A stretch of 64,000 nt of DNA, taken from Pseudomonas sp. GOM6. Lineage in GTDB: Bacteria > Pseudomonadota > Gammaproteobacteria > Pseudomonadales > Pseudomonadaceae. The DNA lies in the NCBI RefSeq assembly GCF_029537485.1, contig NZ_JARPUS010000016.1, positions 32,751 through 96,750 on the forward strand, written 5' to 3'. A program made the position numbers and the translations under genes. This document shows, piece by piece, positions 41,509 through 49,211 of this stretch; the first letter of the stretch is position 1; every line of letters begins with the position of its first letter. The notes under the pieces were generated by a model, which saw nothing but the letters and a program-made list of their open reading frames with translations, was not told where the DNA came from and made no database searches.

Positions 41509-42855
41509 ATGAACATGCCGCAGACCGAAATCCCGTCCCTGGCCAGCCAGCTCAAGCTGGATGCCCACTGGATGCCGTTTTCCGCCAACCGCAACTTCAA
41601 GCGCGACCCGCGCCTGATCGTGGCCGCCGAAGGCAACATCCTGATCGACGACAAGGGCCGTCGCGTGTTCGACAGCCTCTCCGGTCTGTGGACCTGTGGC
41701 GCCGGCCACAGCCGTAAGGAAATCCAGGAAGCCGTGGCCAAGCAGCTGGGCACCCTCGACTACTCGCCGGGCTTCCAGTACGGCCACGCGCTGTCCTTCA
41801 AACTGGCCGAGAAGATCGCCGACCTGATGCCGGGCGAACTCAACCACGTGTTCTTCACCGGTTCCGGCTCCGAGTGCGCCGACACCGCGGTAAAAATGGC
41901 CAAGGCCTACTGGCGCCTGAAAGGCCAACCGACCAAGACCAAGTTCATCGGCCGCGCCCGTGGCTACCACGGCGTCAACATCGCCGGCACCAGCCTCGGC
42001 GGCATCGGCGGTAACCGCAAGATGTACGGCCAGCTGATGGACGCCGATCACCTGCCGCACACCCTGCAGCCGCACCTGGCCTTCACCAAGGGCATGGCCG
42101 AGACCGGCGGCGTGGAGCTGGCCAACGAACTGCTCAAGCTGATCGAACTGCACGACGCCTCCAACATCGCCGCCGTCATCGTCGAGCCGCTGTCCGGTTC
42201 CGCCGGCGCCATCATCCCGCCGAAGGGCTACCTGGAGCGTCTGCGCGAGATCTGCACCCAGCACAACATCCTGCTGATCTTCGACGAAGTGATCACCGGC
42301 TTCGGCCGCATGGGCAAGTGGAGTGGCGCGGAATACTTCGGCGTCACCCCGGACATCATCAACGCCGCCAAGCAGATCACCAACGGTGCCATCCCGCTGG
42401 GCGCGGTGATCGCCTCCAAGGAGATCTACGACACCTTCATGCACCAGGCCACTCCTGAGCACATGATCGAGTTCACCCACGGCTACACCTACTCGGCCCA
42501 CCCGGTCGCCTGCGCCGCCGGCCTGGCCACCCTGGAGCTGCTGGAGCGCGACGGCCTGCTGCAGCAGTCCGCCGCCCTGGCGCCGCACTTCGAGAACATG
42601 CTGCACGGCCTCAAGGGCAGCCAGCACGTCATCGACATCCGCAACTGCGGCCTGGTCGGTGCCCTGCAACTGGCCCCGCGTGACGGCGACCCGACCATCC
42701 GCCCGTTCGAGGCCGGCATGGCGCTGTGGAAGGCCGGTTTCTACGTGCGCTTCGGTGGCGACACCCTGCAGTTCGGGCCGACCTTCAACACCAAGCCGGA
42801 AGAGCTCGACCGCCTGTTCAACGCCGTCGGCGAGACCCTGAACAAGCTGGACTGA
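41509..42855 (+). CDS. bauA: Beta-alanine:pyruvate transaminase
   Basis: A 448-residue class III aminotransferase, the same length as P. aeruginosa BauA. The PLP-binding Lys is Lys288 in NAAKQITNGAIPLGAV, and the PLP-ring Asp is in LLIFDEVITGFGR. Other signatures are WMPFSANRNF, GHSRKEIQEAVA and VEPLSGSAGA. It converts beta-alanine and pyruvate to malonate semialdehyde and alanine, also accepting omega-amino acids. The ATG at 41509 lies after GGAGAG. mmsA follows and uses its product. Confidence 0.96.
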   Translation: MNMPQTEIPSLASQLKLDAHWMPFSANRNFKRDPRLIVAAEGNILIDDKGRRVFDSLSGLWTCGAGHSRKEIQEAVAKQLGTLDYSPGFQYGHALSFKLAEKIADLMPGELNHVFFTGSGSECADTAVKMAKAYWRLKGQPTKTKFIGRARGYHGVNIAGTSLGGIGGNRKMYGQLMDADHLPHTLQPHLAFTKGMAETGGVELANELLKLIELHDASNIAAVIVEPLSGSAGAIIPPKGYLERLREICTQHNILLIFDEVITGFGRMGKWSGAEYFGVTPDIINAAKQITNGAIPLGAVIASKEIYDTFMHQATPEHMIEFTHGYTYSAHPVACAAGLATLELLERDGLLQQSAALAPHFENMLHGLKGSQHVIDIRNCGLVGALQLAPRDGDPTIRPFEAGMALWKAGFYVRFGGDTLQFGPTFNTKPEELDRLFNAVGETLNKLD

Positions 42856-42868
42856 TGCACCGCTTCCA

Positions 42869-42973
42869 CCCCTCTCCCTCTGGGAGAGGGGCCGGGGGTG
42901 AGGGACTGCCGGGCAACTTCGAGCTGCCTGTTTTTCCTCCCCCCTGACCCTCTCCCAGGGGGAGAAGGGACTG
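42869..42973. repeat. CCCTCTCCC-type intergenic repeat between bauA and mmsA
   Basis: CCCCTCTCCC-TCT-GGGAGAGGGG hairpin at 42869-42891, followed by CCGGGGGTGAGGG and a second CCCTCTCCCAGGGGGAG unit near 42947-42970. A related copy is at 53025-53190. Short repeats of this kind recur between Pseudomonas genes. Confidence 0.75.
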
Positions 42974-43006
42974 AACCCAATTAAGTCGAGATACGAGAGA
43001 GCACCC

Positions 43007-44509
43007 ATGAGCAACATCGGACACCTGATCAACGGCGAGATCGTGCACAGCAACGGTCGCACCCAGGCCGTCTTCAACCCGTCCATCGGCGAGCCAGTGC
43101 GTCAGCTGGAGCTGGCCGACCAGGCCACCCTGCGCGCCGCCATCGACACCGCCAAGGCCGCCTTCCCGGCCTGGCGCAACACCCCGCCGGCCAAACGCGC
43201 CCAGGTGATGTTCCGCTTCAAGCAGCTGCTGGAGCAGAACAAGGACGCCATCGTCGCCCTGATCAGCGAAGAGCACGGCAAGACCATCGAAGACGCCGCC
43301 GGCGAACTGCAGCGCGGCATCGAGAACGTCGAGTACGCCTGTGGCGTGCCCGAGCTGCTGAAAGGCGAATACAACCGCAACGTCGGCCCGAACATCGACA
43401 GCTGGAGCGACTTCCAGCCGCTGGGCGTGGTTGCCGGCATCACCCCGTTCAACTTCCCGGCCATGGTGCCGCTGTGGATGTACCCGCTGGCCATCGCCTG
43501 CGGCAACTGCTTCATCCTCAAGCCTTCCGAGCGTGACCCGAGCTCGACCCTGATGATCGCCCAGCTGCTGCACGAAGCCGGCCTGCCCAAGGGCGTGCTG
43601 AACGTGGTCAACGGCGACAAGGAAGCCGTGGACGCGCTGATCGAAGCGCCGGAAGTCAAAGCCATCAGCTTCGTCGGCTCCACGCCGATCGCCGAATACA
43701 TCTACACCGAGGCCAACCGTCGCGGTAAGCGCGTACAGGCCCTGGGCGGCGCCAAGAACCACGCCGTGGTCCTGCCGGACGCCGACCTCGACAACACCGT
43801 CAACGCCCTGATGGGCGCCGCCTACGGCTCCTGCGGCGAGCGCTGCATGGCCATCTCCGTGGTCGTGGCGGTGGGTGATCAGGTTGCCGACAAGCTGGTC
43901 GAAAAGCTGGTACCGAAGATCGAAGCCCTGAAAATCGGCGCCGGCACCTCCTGCGGCCTGGACATGGGCCCGCTGGTCACCGGCGCGGCGCGCGACAAAG
44001 TCAAGGGCTACATCGACGCCGGTGTGGCGCAGGGCGCCAAGCTAGTGGTCGACGGTCGCGGCCTGAGCGTGCCGGGCAACGAAGCCGGCTTCTTCGTCGG
44101 CGGCACCCTGTTCGACAACGTCACCCGCGAGATGAGCATCTACCAGGAAGAAATCTTCGGCCCGGTGCTGTGCATCGTGCGCGTCGGCAGCCTGGAAGAA
44201 GCCATGCAACTGATCAACGACCACGAATACGGCAACGGCACCTGCCTGTTCACCCGCGACGGTGAAGCGGCGCGCCTGTTCTGCGACGAGATCGAAGTCG
44301 GCATGGTCGGCGTCAACGTACCGCTGCCGGTGCCGGTGGCCTACCACAGCTTCGGCGGCTGGAAGCGCTCGCTGTTCGGCGACCTGCACGCCTACGGCCC
44401 GGACGGTGTGCGCTTCTACACCAAGCGCAAGACCATCACCCAGCGCTGGCCGCAGCGCGCCACGCACGAGGCGGCGCAATTCGCCTTCCCGAGCAACAGC
44501 AACAGCTAA
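43007..44509 (+). CDS. mmsA: CoA-acylating methylmalonate/malonate-semialdehyde dehydrogenase (BauC/MmsA)
   Basis: A 500-residue aldehyde dehydrogenase. The catalytic Cys280 is in GSCGERCMAIS, and Glu-type family features include EEHGKTIEDAAGE, GITPFNFPAMVPLWM, LKPSERDPSS and FVGSTPIAEYIY. The ending PVPVAYHSFGGWKRSLFGDLHAYGPDGVRFYTKRK is diagnostic for MmsA. It turns malonate semialdehyde plus CoA and NAD into acetyl-CoA, completing beta-alanine breakdown. In P. aeruginosa this position is bauC. A terminator follows. Confidence 0.95.
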   Translation: MSNIGHLINGEIVHSNGRTQAVFNPSIGEPVRQLELADQATLRAAIDTAKAAFPAWRNTPPAKRAQVMFRFKQLLEQNKDAIVALISEEHGKTIEDAAGELQRGIENVEYACGVPELLKGEYNRNVGPNIDSWSDFQPLGVVAGITPFNFPAMVPLWMYPLAIACGNCFILKPSERDPSSTLMIAQLLHEAGLPKGVLNVVNGDKEAVDALIEAPEVKAISFVGSTPIAEYIYTEANRRGKRVQALGGAKNHAVVLPDADLDNTVNALMGAAYGSCGERCMAISVVVAVGDQVADKLVEKLVPKIEALKIGAGTSCGLDMGPLVTGAARDKVKGYIDAGVAQGAKLVVDGRGLSVPGNEAGFFVGGTLFDNVTREMSIYQEEIFGPVLCIVRVGSLEEAMQLINDHEYGNGTCLFTRDGEAARLFCDEIEVGMVGVNVPLPVPVAYHSFGGWKRSLFGDLHAYGPDGVRFYTKRKTITQRWPQRATHEAAQFAFPSNSNS

Positions 44510-44518
44510 GCACTACCA

Positions 44519-44547
44519 GGGCTGGTCTTCGGACCGGCCCTTTTTTT
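44519..44547 (+). terminator. Rho-independent terminator after mmsA
   Basis: GGGCTGGTC and GGACCGGCCC form an almost perfect stem with a three- or four-base loop, followed by seven T residues. Confidence 0.93.
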
Positions 44548-44577
44548 GCTCTGTATTTGGGAGCTTACGGATTACTT

Positions 44578-44747
44578 GTGGGAGCGGCTTCAGCCGCGAT
44601 TGCTTTTGTAGGAGGGGCTGGGCGGCATCCCGCTTGGCTGCGACTACAGGCAACACAAGTTCTGTCTCTGTGGGATCGGCTGGGCGGCACTCCGCTTCAG
44701 CCGCGATAGCTCTTGGTTGGGCCAATCGCGGCTAAAGCCGCTCCCAC
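44578..44747. repeat. Cluster of four REP units, two of the expanded type
   Basis: Canonical unit at 44578-44600, expanded unit with GGGCGGCATCCCGCTT insert at 44607-44645, another expanded unit at 44670-44707 and a reversed canonical unit at 44725-44747. They lie between mmsA and the amidotransferase gene. Confidence 0.88.
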
Positions 44748-44941
44748 ATAGACCGAGCAACACCCAGCAACACCGAACAACCTGCCGCGCGGGCGCGGCA
44801 TTGGTGCAGTGAACCGGCACAGATCGGGACGCGGCACCCCTTGGGCGAGCGGACTCACGTTTCAGGTGAACCGCTAGCCCGCTCTCCCAAGGGCAGCCCA
44901 CTTCAACCATTTAGAACCGGTTCAGGAGTGGGTGCGCTAGA

Positions 44942-45025
44942 GAAAAACAAGGCAAAAGCGGGCGAGGGTGCGGAGTTTACGCCCTGTAAATGAGCAGCCC
45001 GAGCCCGCTTTCAACGCAGTTTTTC
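44942..45025. repeat. Nested 84-bp inverted-repeat element upstream of the amidotransferase gene
   Basis: Three nested pairs share one axis: GAAAAAC/GTTTTTC (44942-44948 with 45019-45025), AAAGCGGGC/GCCCGCTTT (44955-44963 with 45003-45011) and TTTAC/GTAAA (44976-44980 with 44986-44990, loop GCCCT). It ends 47 bp before the start codon of the next gene. It could be a cruciform, a transcript hairpin or a repeated intergenic element. Confidence 0.75.
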
Positions 45026-45072
45026 CGACGCGCAATCACTCCTGGGCTGGTTCTCAGAAGAGGACTACCCAA

Positions 45073-45855
45073 ATGAGCAAACCCATGATTGGCCTTCCCC
45101 TGTGCCGCTGGCAGCTGACCGACCGTGACATCGGCTGGTTTCACCTGGTCGGCGAAAAGTACATCCAGGCAGTCACTGGCTTTGACGCCTTCCCCCTGAT
45201 GATCCCGGCCTTCGCCGACGATCTCGACCTCGACACCGTGCTCGACAGCGTCTCCGGCATCATGTTCGGCGGCTCGCTGTCCAACGTGCACCCGAGCTTC
45301 TACGGCGACGACCACCCCGGCCTGGGCCTGGCCGACAAACCCCGCGACGCCACTGTGCTGCGGCTGATGCGCGCTTGCATCGAGCGTGGAATTCCGTTCC
45401 TCGGCATCTGCCGTGGCGTGCAGGAACTCAACGTGCTGTATGGCGGCACGCTGCACCGTGAAGTGCATGAGGTGGAAGGCCGCATGGACCACCGTGAGCG
45501 CAAGGGCGTGCCGGATGATGTGGCCTATGGGCCGATGCACAGTGTTCGCCTCACTGAAGGCGGCGTGCTGCACAAGCTGCTCGGTGAGCGCGAGATCAGT
45601 GTCAATTCGCTGCATGGGCAGGGGATTGATCGGCTCGGTGAGGGGCTACAGGTTGAGGCTGTCTGTGAAGACGGGCAGATCGAGGCCGTCAGCGTGAAGG
45701 GCGCTAAGGCTTTTGCGGTGGGGGTGCAGTGGCATCCGGAGTATCGGTATTGGGAGAAAGCCGATTACAACGCGCTGATTGGGGCGTTTCATGAGGCGGC
45801 GAGGGAATATCAGGCCAGTAAGTTGATTAATCGTAAGTACGTTGTAGGCGTATGA
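45073..45855 (+). CDS. Class I glutamine amidotransferase-like gamma-glutamyl hydrolase
   Basis: A 260-residue PuuD/PauD-like hydrolase. The nucleophile is Cys113 in GICRGVQELNVLYGG and the partner pair is His221 and Glu223 in QWHPEYRYW. Such enzymes release GABA or related amino acids from gamma-glutamyl conjugates. It follows the beta-alanine genes, so it may act on a gamma-glutamylated intermediate. AAGAGGA precedes the ATG. Codon use near the 3' end becomes less GC-biased. Confidence 0.88.
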   Translation: MSKPMIGLPLCRWQLTDRDIGWFHLVGEKYIQAVTGFDAFPLMIPAFADDLDLDTVLDSVSGIMFGGSLSNVHPSFYGDDHPGLGLADKPRDATVLRLMRACIERGIPFLGICRGVQELNVLYGGTLHREVHEVEGRMDHRERKGVPDDVAYGPMHSVRLTEGGVLHKLLGEREISVNSLHGQGIDRLGEGLQVEAVCEDGQIEAVSVKGAKAFAVGVQWHPEYRYWEKADYNALIGAFHEAAREYQASKLINRKYVVGV

Positions 45856-45934
45856 TTGGTAATTGTCAGTAGATGTTAAGTGAAACTAATAGCCCTGTCG
45901 AATGATGGGGCTATTAGCTTAAGTAGTTATATGT

Positions 45935-46870
45935 TTAGTAATCTGCAGATATAAATACGTCATCCGCCTTTCCGTTGCGCTCGATGTTGTCAGTTCCTTC
46001 GAGGTTTGGTTGCTTTACAGATATAAAGCTGACAGGCAGTCCTGGTTTTATTTTTGTATCGCGCTGCCCTTCGCGGATATTGCTGATATAGAAGTGCCAG
46101 CTATCTCCATTGGACTCAATAAAACCGTAATTTCCAAGCCAGCGTTTCACTGTGCCTTGAATTCGCTCTGGTATGGCGGTTTTGTTCTTTGCTCTTATGA
46201 AGCATTGGTCGATTGTTTCGTTATCTATTAAAAACAATTCGGAGTGGCTCTTGACCATTTTCTTTAGCGTGGCATGCCCATACGTTCTGGGGTCGAATGC
46301 AGAATTTATGGATTTTAATCTTTTTCCGTAGGCTCCTAAGTTTACTGGCTCGCCGAGCGCTGAGCAGTCGGTATATGCTCTGAGTAGCAGAGACTCTACG
46401 CTGGTTTCTTCTATGATGGACTCATAAACAGGTTCTGTGGTTTCTAGGTTGTCTACATATACAAAATTTAGGCACGCTTTTATTAGCCGATCAGGCGTAT
46501 TCCTTCTGCCGATGCCCATCATATATAGGCCGCGCTCTCTGATGCGTTGGGCAAGGCTGTAGAAGCCGCCGTCACTGGAAACTACACAAATCGCATTAAT
46601 TCTTTTATTTGTGGATATCAGCTCAATTGCGTCCATTATTAAGGCATGGTCTGCGGCATCTTTTCCGTAGTGAAATTGCTGCTCTGGTCTGAAGCTGTAA
46701 TTTTGTAGTGCATCTTTCCATGGCGTCATAGATGGCTGTGTCCAGTCGCCATATACCTTTCGAACGGCTGCTACTCCAAGTCGTTCTACTTCATTGACAA
46801 TTTGGCCTAGAAGACTGCTGCCAACATTTTCTCCATCAATTAATACTGCGAAAACTAGCTCTTTTGTCAT
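45935..46870 (-). CDS. NYN (LabA-like) nuclease with LOTUS/OST-HTH and cold-shock-like domains
   Basis: A 311-residue protein with three domains. Residues 5-145 are a NYN/PIN-like nuclease: Asp12 in VLIDGENVG, Asp71 and Asp74 in GKDAADHALIMDA, and Asp100 in VVSSDGGFYSLAQRI. Residues about 155-218 match the OST-HTH/LOTUS RNA-binding domain (LLRAYTDCSALGEPVNLGAYGKRLKSIN). Residues 237-285 resemble a cold-shock domain (GTVKRWLGNYGFIES). It should cut or bind RNA. The gene is strikingly AT-rich against all neighbours, which points to acquisition. A role in defence or RNA turnover is inference. Confidence 0.85.
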   Translation of the reverse strand: MTKELVFAVLIDGENVGSSLLGQIVNEVERLGVAAVRKVYGDWTQPSMTPWKDALQNYSFRPEQQFHYGKDAADHALIMDAIELISTNKRINAICVVSSDGGFYSLAQRIRERGLYMMGIGRRNTPDRLIKACLNFVYVDNLETTEPVYESIIEETSVESLLLRAYTDCSALGEPVNLGAYGKRLKSINSAFDPRTYGHATLKKMVKSHSELFLIDNETIDQCFIRAKNKTAIPERIQGTVKRWLGNYGFIESNGDSWHFYISNIREGQRDTKIKPGLPVSFISVKQPNLEGTDNIERNGKADDVFISADY

Positions 46871-46960
46871 TTAATTTCCAAAGTAATTTTTGTCTGCATG
46901 AGTTTTTAGGAGGCTGCTTAGATACTCGATAATAATCGAGGTGGCCCCGTTTAATCCTGA

Positions 46961-47667
46961 AATCACGCCTTTCGCCTTCTTGGCGAGTCACTTTCTCTTT
47001 GCTTGTGCAAAGAGAAAGTAACCAAAGAGAAAGCACACCCGGCATCCGGCCCCGCCTGCGGCGGGGTTCCTTCGTTCCATCATTGTTCCAGGGGCACGCC
47101 GCGAAGGGCCATCCTTGGCCCATCGCGGCTCTCGCGACATCCATGCCGCTCAACCCCTGGCTCAACGATTCCACTCAGCCTCCTGACGGGACCTGATCCC
47201 GGCCCGACCTTTTGGTGGAAGGTTGTGAGTGTGGCGGTGGCTTTTGAGTCTGTTGATGGTTCCCACGCTCCGCGTGGGAACCCCTCCGGGGACGCTCTGC
47301 GTCCCGCAGACGCGGAGCGTCTGTGGCTGCATGCCCACGCAGAGCGTGGGCACGATCAGCGCGCGATGAAGAGAACCGACAACTCCGACCGGCCTGAAAC
47401 GCGAAACCCTCATGCGCGCAAACTCCCCGTCAGTAGGCCGAGTGGAGGTGTTGCGGAGGGGGACGAGCCGCATGGATGCGGCGAGAGGCTTAAAGGGGCA
47501 TGGACGCCCCTTGTAAGCCGGCCCCCGGAGCGGCACCGGAAGGAGGGGAGTCGAGCGCAGCGAGACCCGGATGCCGGGGTGTGTTTCTTTGCTTACTTTC
47601 TTTGCACAAGCAAAGAAAGTGAGGCGCCCAGCAGGGCGAAACTGGATTACCTGGCAAGGCGTGATTT
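46961..47667. repeat. Intergenic element (~0.7 kb) with long imperfect inverted-repeat ends
   Basis: The left end (AATCACGCC..., hairpin ACTTTCTCTTTGC-TTGT-GCAAAGAGAAAGT at 46990-47019, then CACACCCGGCATCCGG) is mirrored by the right end (hairpin ACTTTCTTTGC-ACAA-GCAAAGAAAGT at 47595-47620, CCGGATGCCGGGGTGTG before it and GGCGTGATT at 47659-47667). The interior shows no gene with confident homology. Similar blocks recur in Pseudomonas genomes as I recall. Confidence 0.7.
47259..47352. repeat. Series of hairpins of the 'ACGCTCCGCGTGGGA' type (DUF1534-like repeat)
   Basis: Three adjacent hairpins: TTCCCACGCTCCGCGTGGGAA, GGGGACGCTCTGCGTCCC with the related GACGCGGAGCGTC, and TGCCCACGCAGAGCGTGGGCA. 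In the reverse frame it reads VPTLCVGMQPQTLRV, the type of peptide annotated as DUF1534 in Pseudomonas. That annotation family is a translated repeat and not a real protein. Confidence 0.8.
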
Positions 47668-47921
47668 GGCTATTGCAGGCTAGGCAATAAGCAACATGCG
47701 CGACGCAACCTGTAGTCGAATGCCGAGGAAGGTGCTGAGGAAAGACTTGAATAAGCAGGCCACCGAACAGGCAATGGCCGCTCGGCAAAGCTGAAGGAGT
47801 CAGGCTAGGAATCGTGGCAATCACCGCCATGAACAGCGCATCCCTGCAAATCGATACCCGACCTTACCGCCAATGACTGGCCCAACGCCATACCTGACAA
47901 ACCCGTCAACTAGAAACAACA
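47668..47921. other. Non-coding stretch between repeat element and His-rich gene
   Basis: About 250 bp with no convincing gene, RNA or regulatory motif. Confidence 0.5.
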
Positions 47922-47941
47922 AGCCCCGCATCTGCGGGGCT
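47922..47941 (-). terminator. Terminator of the His-rich gene
   Basis: AGCCCCGCA and TGCGGGGCT form a nine-base stem; on the reverse strand it is followed by TGTTGTTT. Confidence 0.75.
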
Positions 47942-47946
47942 CGTGG

Positions 47947-48318
47947 TCACCAATGCCGGTGATGGTGCTTGTGCCTGTGCTTATGGCCATGCTTGTGCCC
48001 ATGACCGTAACGGTAACGCGGCGGCTCCGCGACGTAATACACCGGCGCGCGGCGGTAGTAGACCGGGCGTGGTTGCACATACACCGGCTGTGCATAGACC
48101 GGCTGTGGGTAATAGGCCACCGGGGGCGGCGGGGCGTGGTACACCGGCGCCGGCTCATAAACCCGTACCGGCCGCTGGCTGGCAATAACACCGCCGATGA
48201 TGGCGCCAACCGCCACGCCAGCGGCCACGTCGCCGCTGTCCGCCGCGTAAGCCTGCTGTTCACCAAGCAAGGCAAGGCTGGCCAGCAGGCCCGTGATGAG
48301 GGGGATGCGTGCACCCAT
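47947..48318 (-). CDS. Secreted Pro/Tyr/Val-rich protein with His-rich tail
   Basis: A 123-residue protein with a signal peptide (cleavage near AYAADSG), a glycine-zipper-like GVAVGAIIGGVIASQ, a Pro/Tyr/Val-rich middle (YYPQPVYAQPVYVQPRPVYY) and a C-terminal tail GHGHKHGHKHRHKHHHRHW with 11 His. The tail may bind metal ions. GAGGAG precedes the ATG at 48318. Similar proteins are common in Pseudomonas without known function. It is divergent from the lipoprotein gene at 48482. Confidence 0.8.
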   Translation of the reverse strand: MGARIPLITGLLASLALLGEQQAYAADSGDVAAGVAVGAIIGGVIASQRPVRVYEPAPVYHAPPPPVAYYPQPVYAQPVYVQPRPVYYRRAPVYYVAEPPRYRYGHGHKHGHKHRHKHHHRHW

Positions 48319-48481
48319 GATCGAAACTCCTCTGCTACCGGACTGTCCGGTTACAGCTTCGACTGGGCCAGTCGGCCTCTGTATCCATCCTGAAATGTAA
48401 AACCTGAGTAAAGCCTTGGGGCTTTCCCGCGCTCTGTCGTTTTGCGCTTTACTCCTTGCAACGCGGAGATGGGGGGGCACC

Positions 48482-49207
48482 ATGAGGCGTATCGGGGGCT
48501 ACGGAGGCTGCTGGCCGGCACTCGGTCTGGCGCTGCTGCTGGCGTTGGGCGGCTGCACGGGGCGGCTGGATCACGCCAGCATCATCAACAAGACGGCGGA
48601 GCTCAACCCGCGCGAGCTGCTGCAGAGCGACGTCGACCGCATGGCGACCCTGGCCATGCGCAACAACCTCAACAGCCTCTATCGGCTGATGGGCAAGCTG
48701 TACCAGCGCAACCCCAAGGAATGGCGCAAGAGCGGGCTGGCCAGCCGCTCGGCGGCCGAGCAGGCCATTCACCAGGCCATTGAGCACAACCAGCCCTTGC
48801 CTCAGTTGGGCGGGCGACGCGATGTGGCGGCGCTCAGCTATGCGCTGGGGCCGGATTTCCAGGGTGACCGGGTGGGTGCCTTCATCTATGCCCTGGGCAG
48901 CATGCTGGTCACCGCCCATGGCGGGCGAACCGAGTTCTACCTGACTGATTCCTTCAACGCCGAGTTCATCCACAATGCTGCGCGCAACGTGGAGAAGGCC
49001 GCCTGGATGCTCGGCCAGCGCCGCGACGAGCAGGGCCGGCCGCTGTTGCTGTCCAACGAGGCCGGCAACCTCAGCTATGCGGTGGAGTTCGGCAAGATGG
49101 TGGCGCGCCTGGACCTGCTCACCCATGTGCTGGAGGAGCGTTACCGGCGCATGGGCGCCAATTACGCGCAGAGCCTGATGTTCATCAACTTCCTGCCGGT
49201 GCAGTGA
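48482..49207 (+). CDS. Lipoprotein, unknown function
   Basis: A 241-residue lipoprotein with the lipobox LGGC (Cys24) after MRRIGGYGGCWPALGLALLLALG. The mature part is helical (LLQSDVDRMATLAMRNNLNSLYRLMGKLYQRNPKEWRKSG, then ARNVEKAAWMLGQRRDEQGRPLLLSNEAGNLSYAVEFGKM). It is conserved-looking but I know no family name. It ends five bases before the convergent binding-protein gene. Confidence 0.8.
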   Translation: MRRIGGYGGCWPALGLALLLALGGCTGRLDHASIINKTAELNPRELLQSDVDRMATLAMRNNLNSLYRLMGKLYQRNPKEWRKSGLASRSAAEQAIHQAIEHNQPLPQLGGRRDVAALSYALGPDFQGDRVGAFIYALGSMLVTAHGGRTEFYLTDSFNAEFIHNAARNVEKAAWMLGQRRDEQGRPLLLSNEAGNLSYAVEFGKMVARLDLLTHVLEERYRRMGANYAQSLMFINFLPVQ

Positions 49208-49211
49208 CGCC

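Noticed and set aside
47162..47830. 222-residue reverse ORF across the repeat element
   Set aside because: It translates known-type hairpin repeats (DUF1534-like) and a repeat arm, not a gene.
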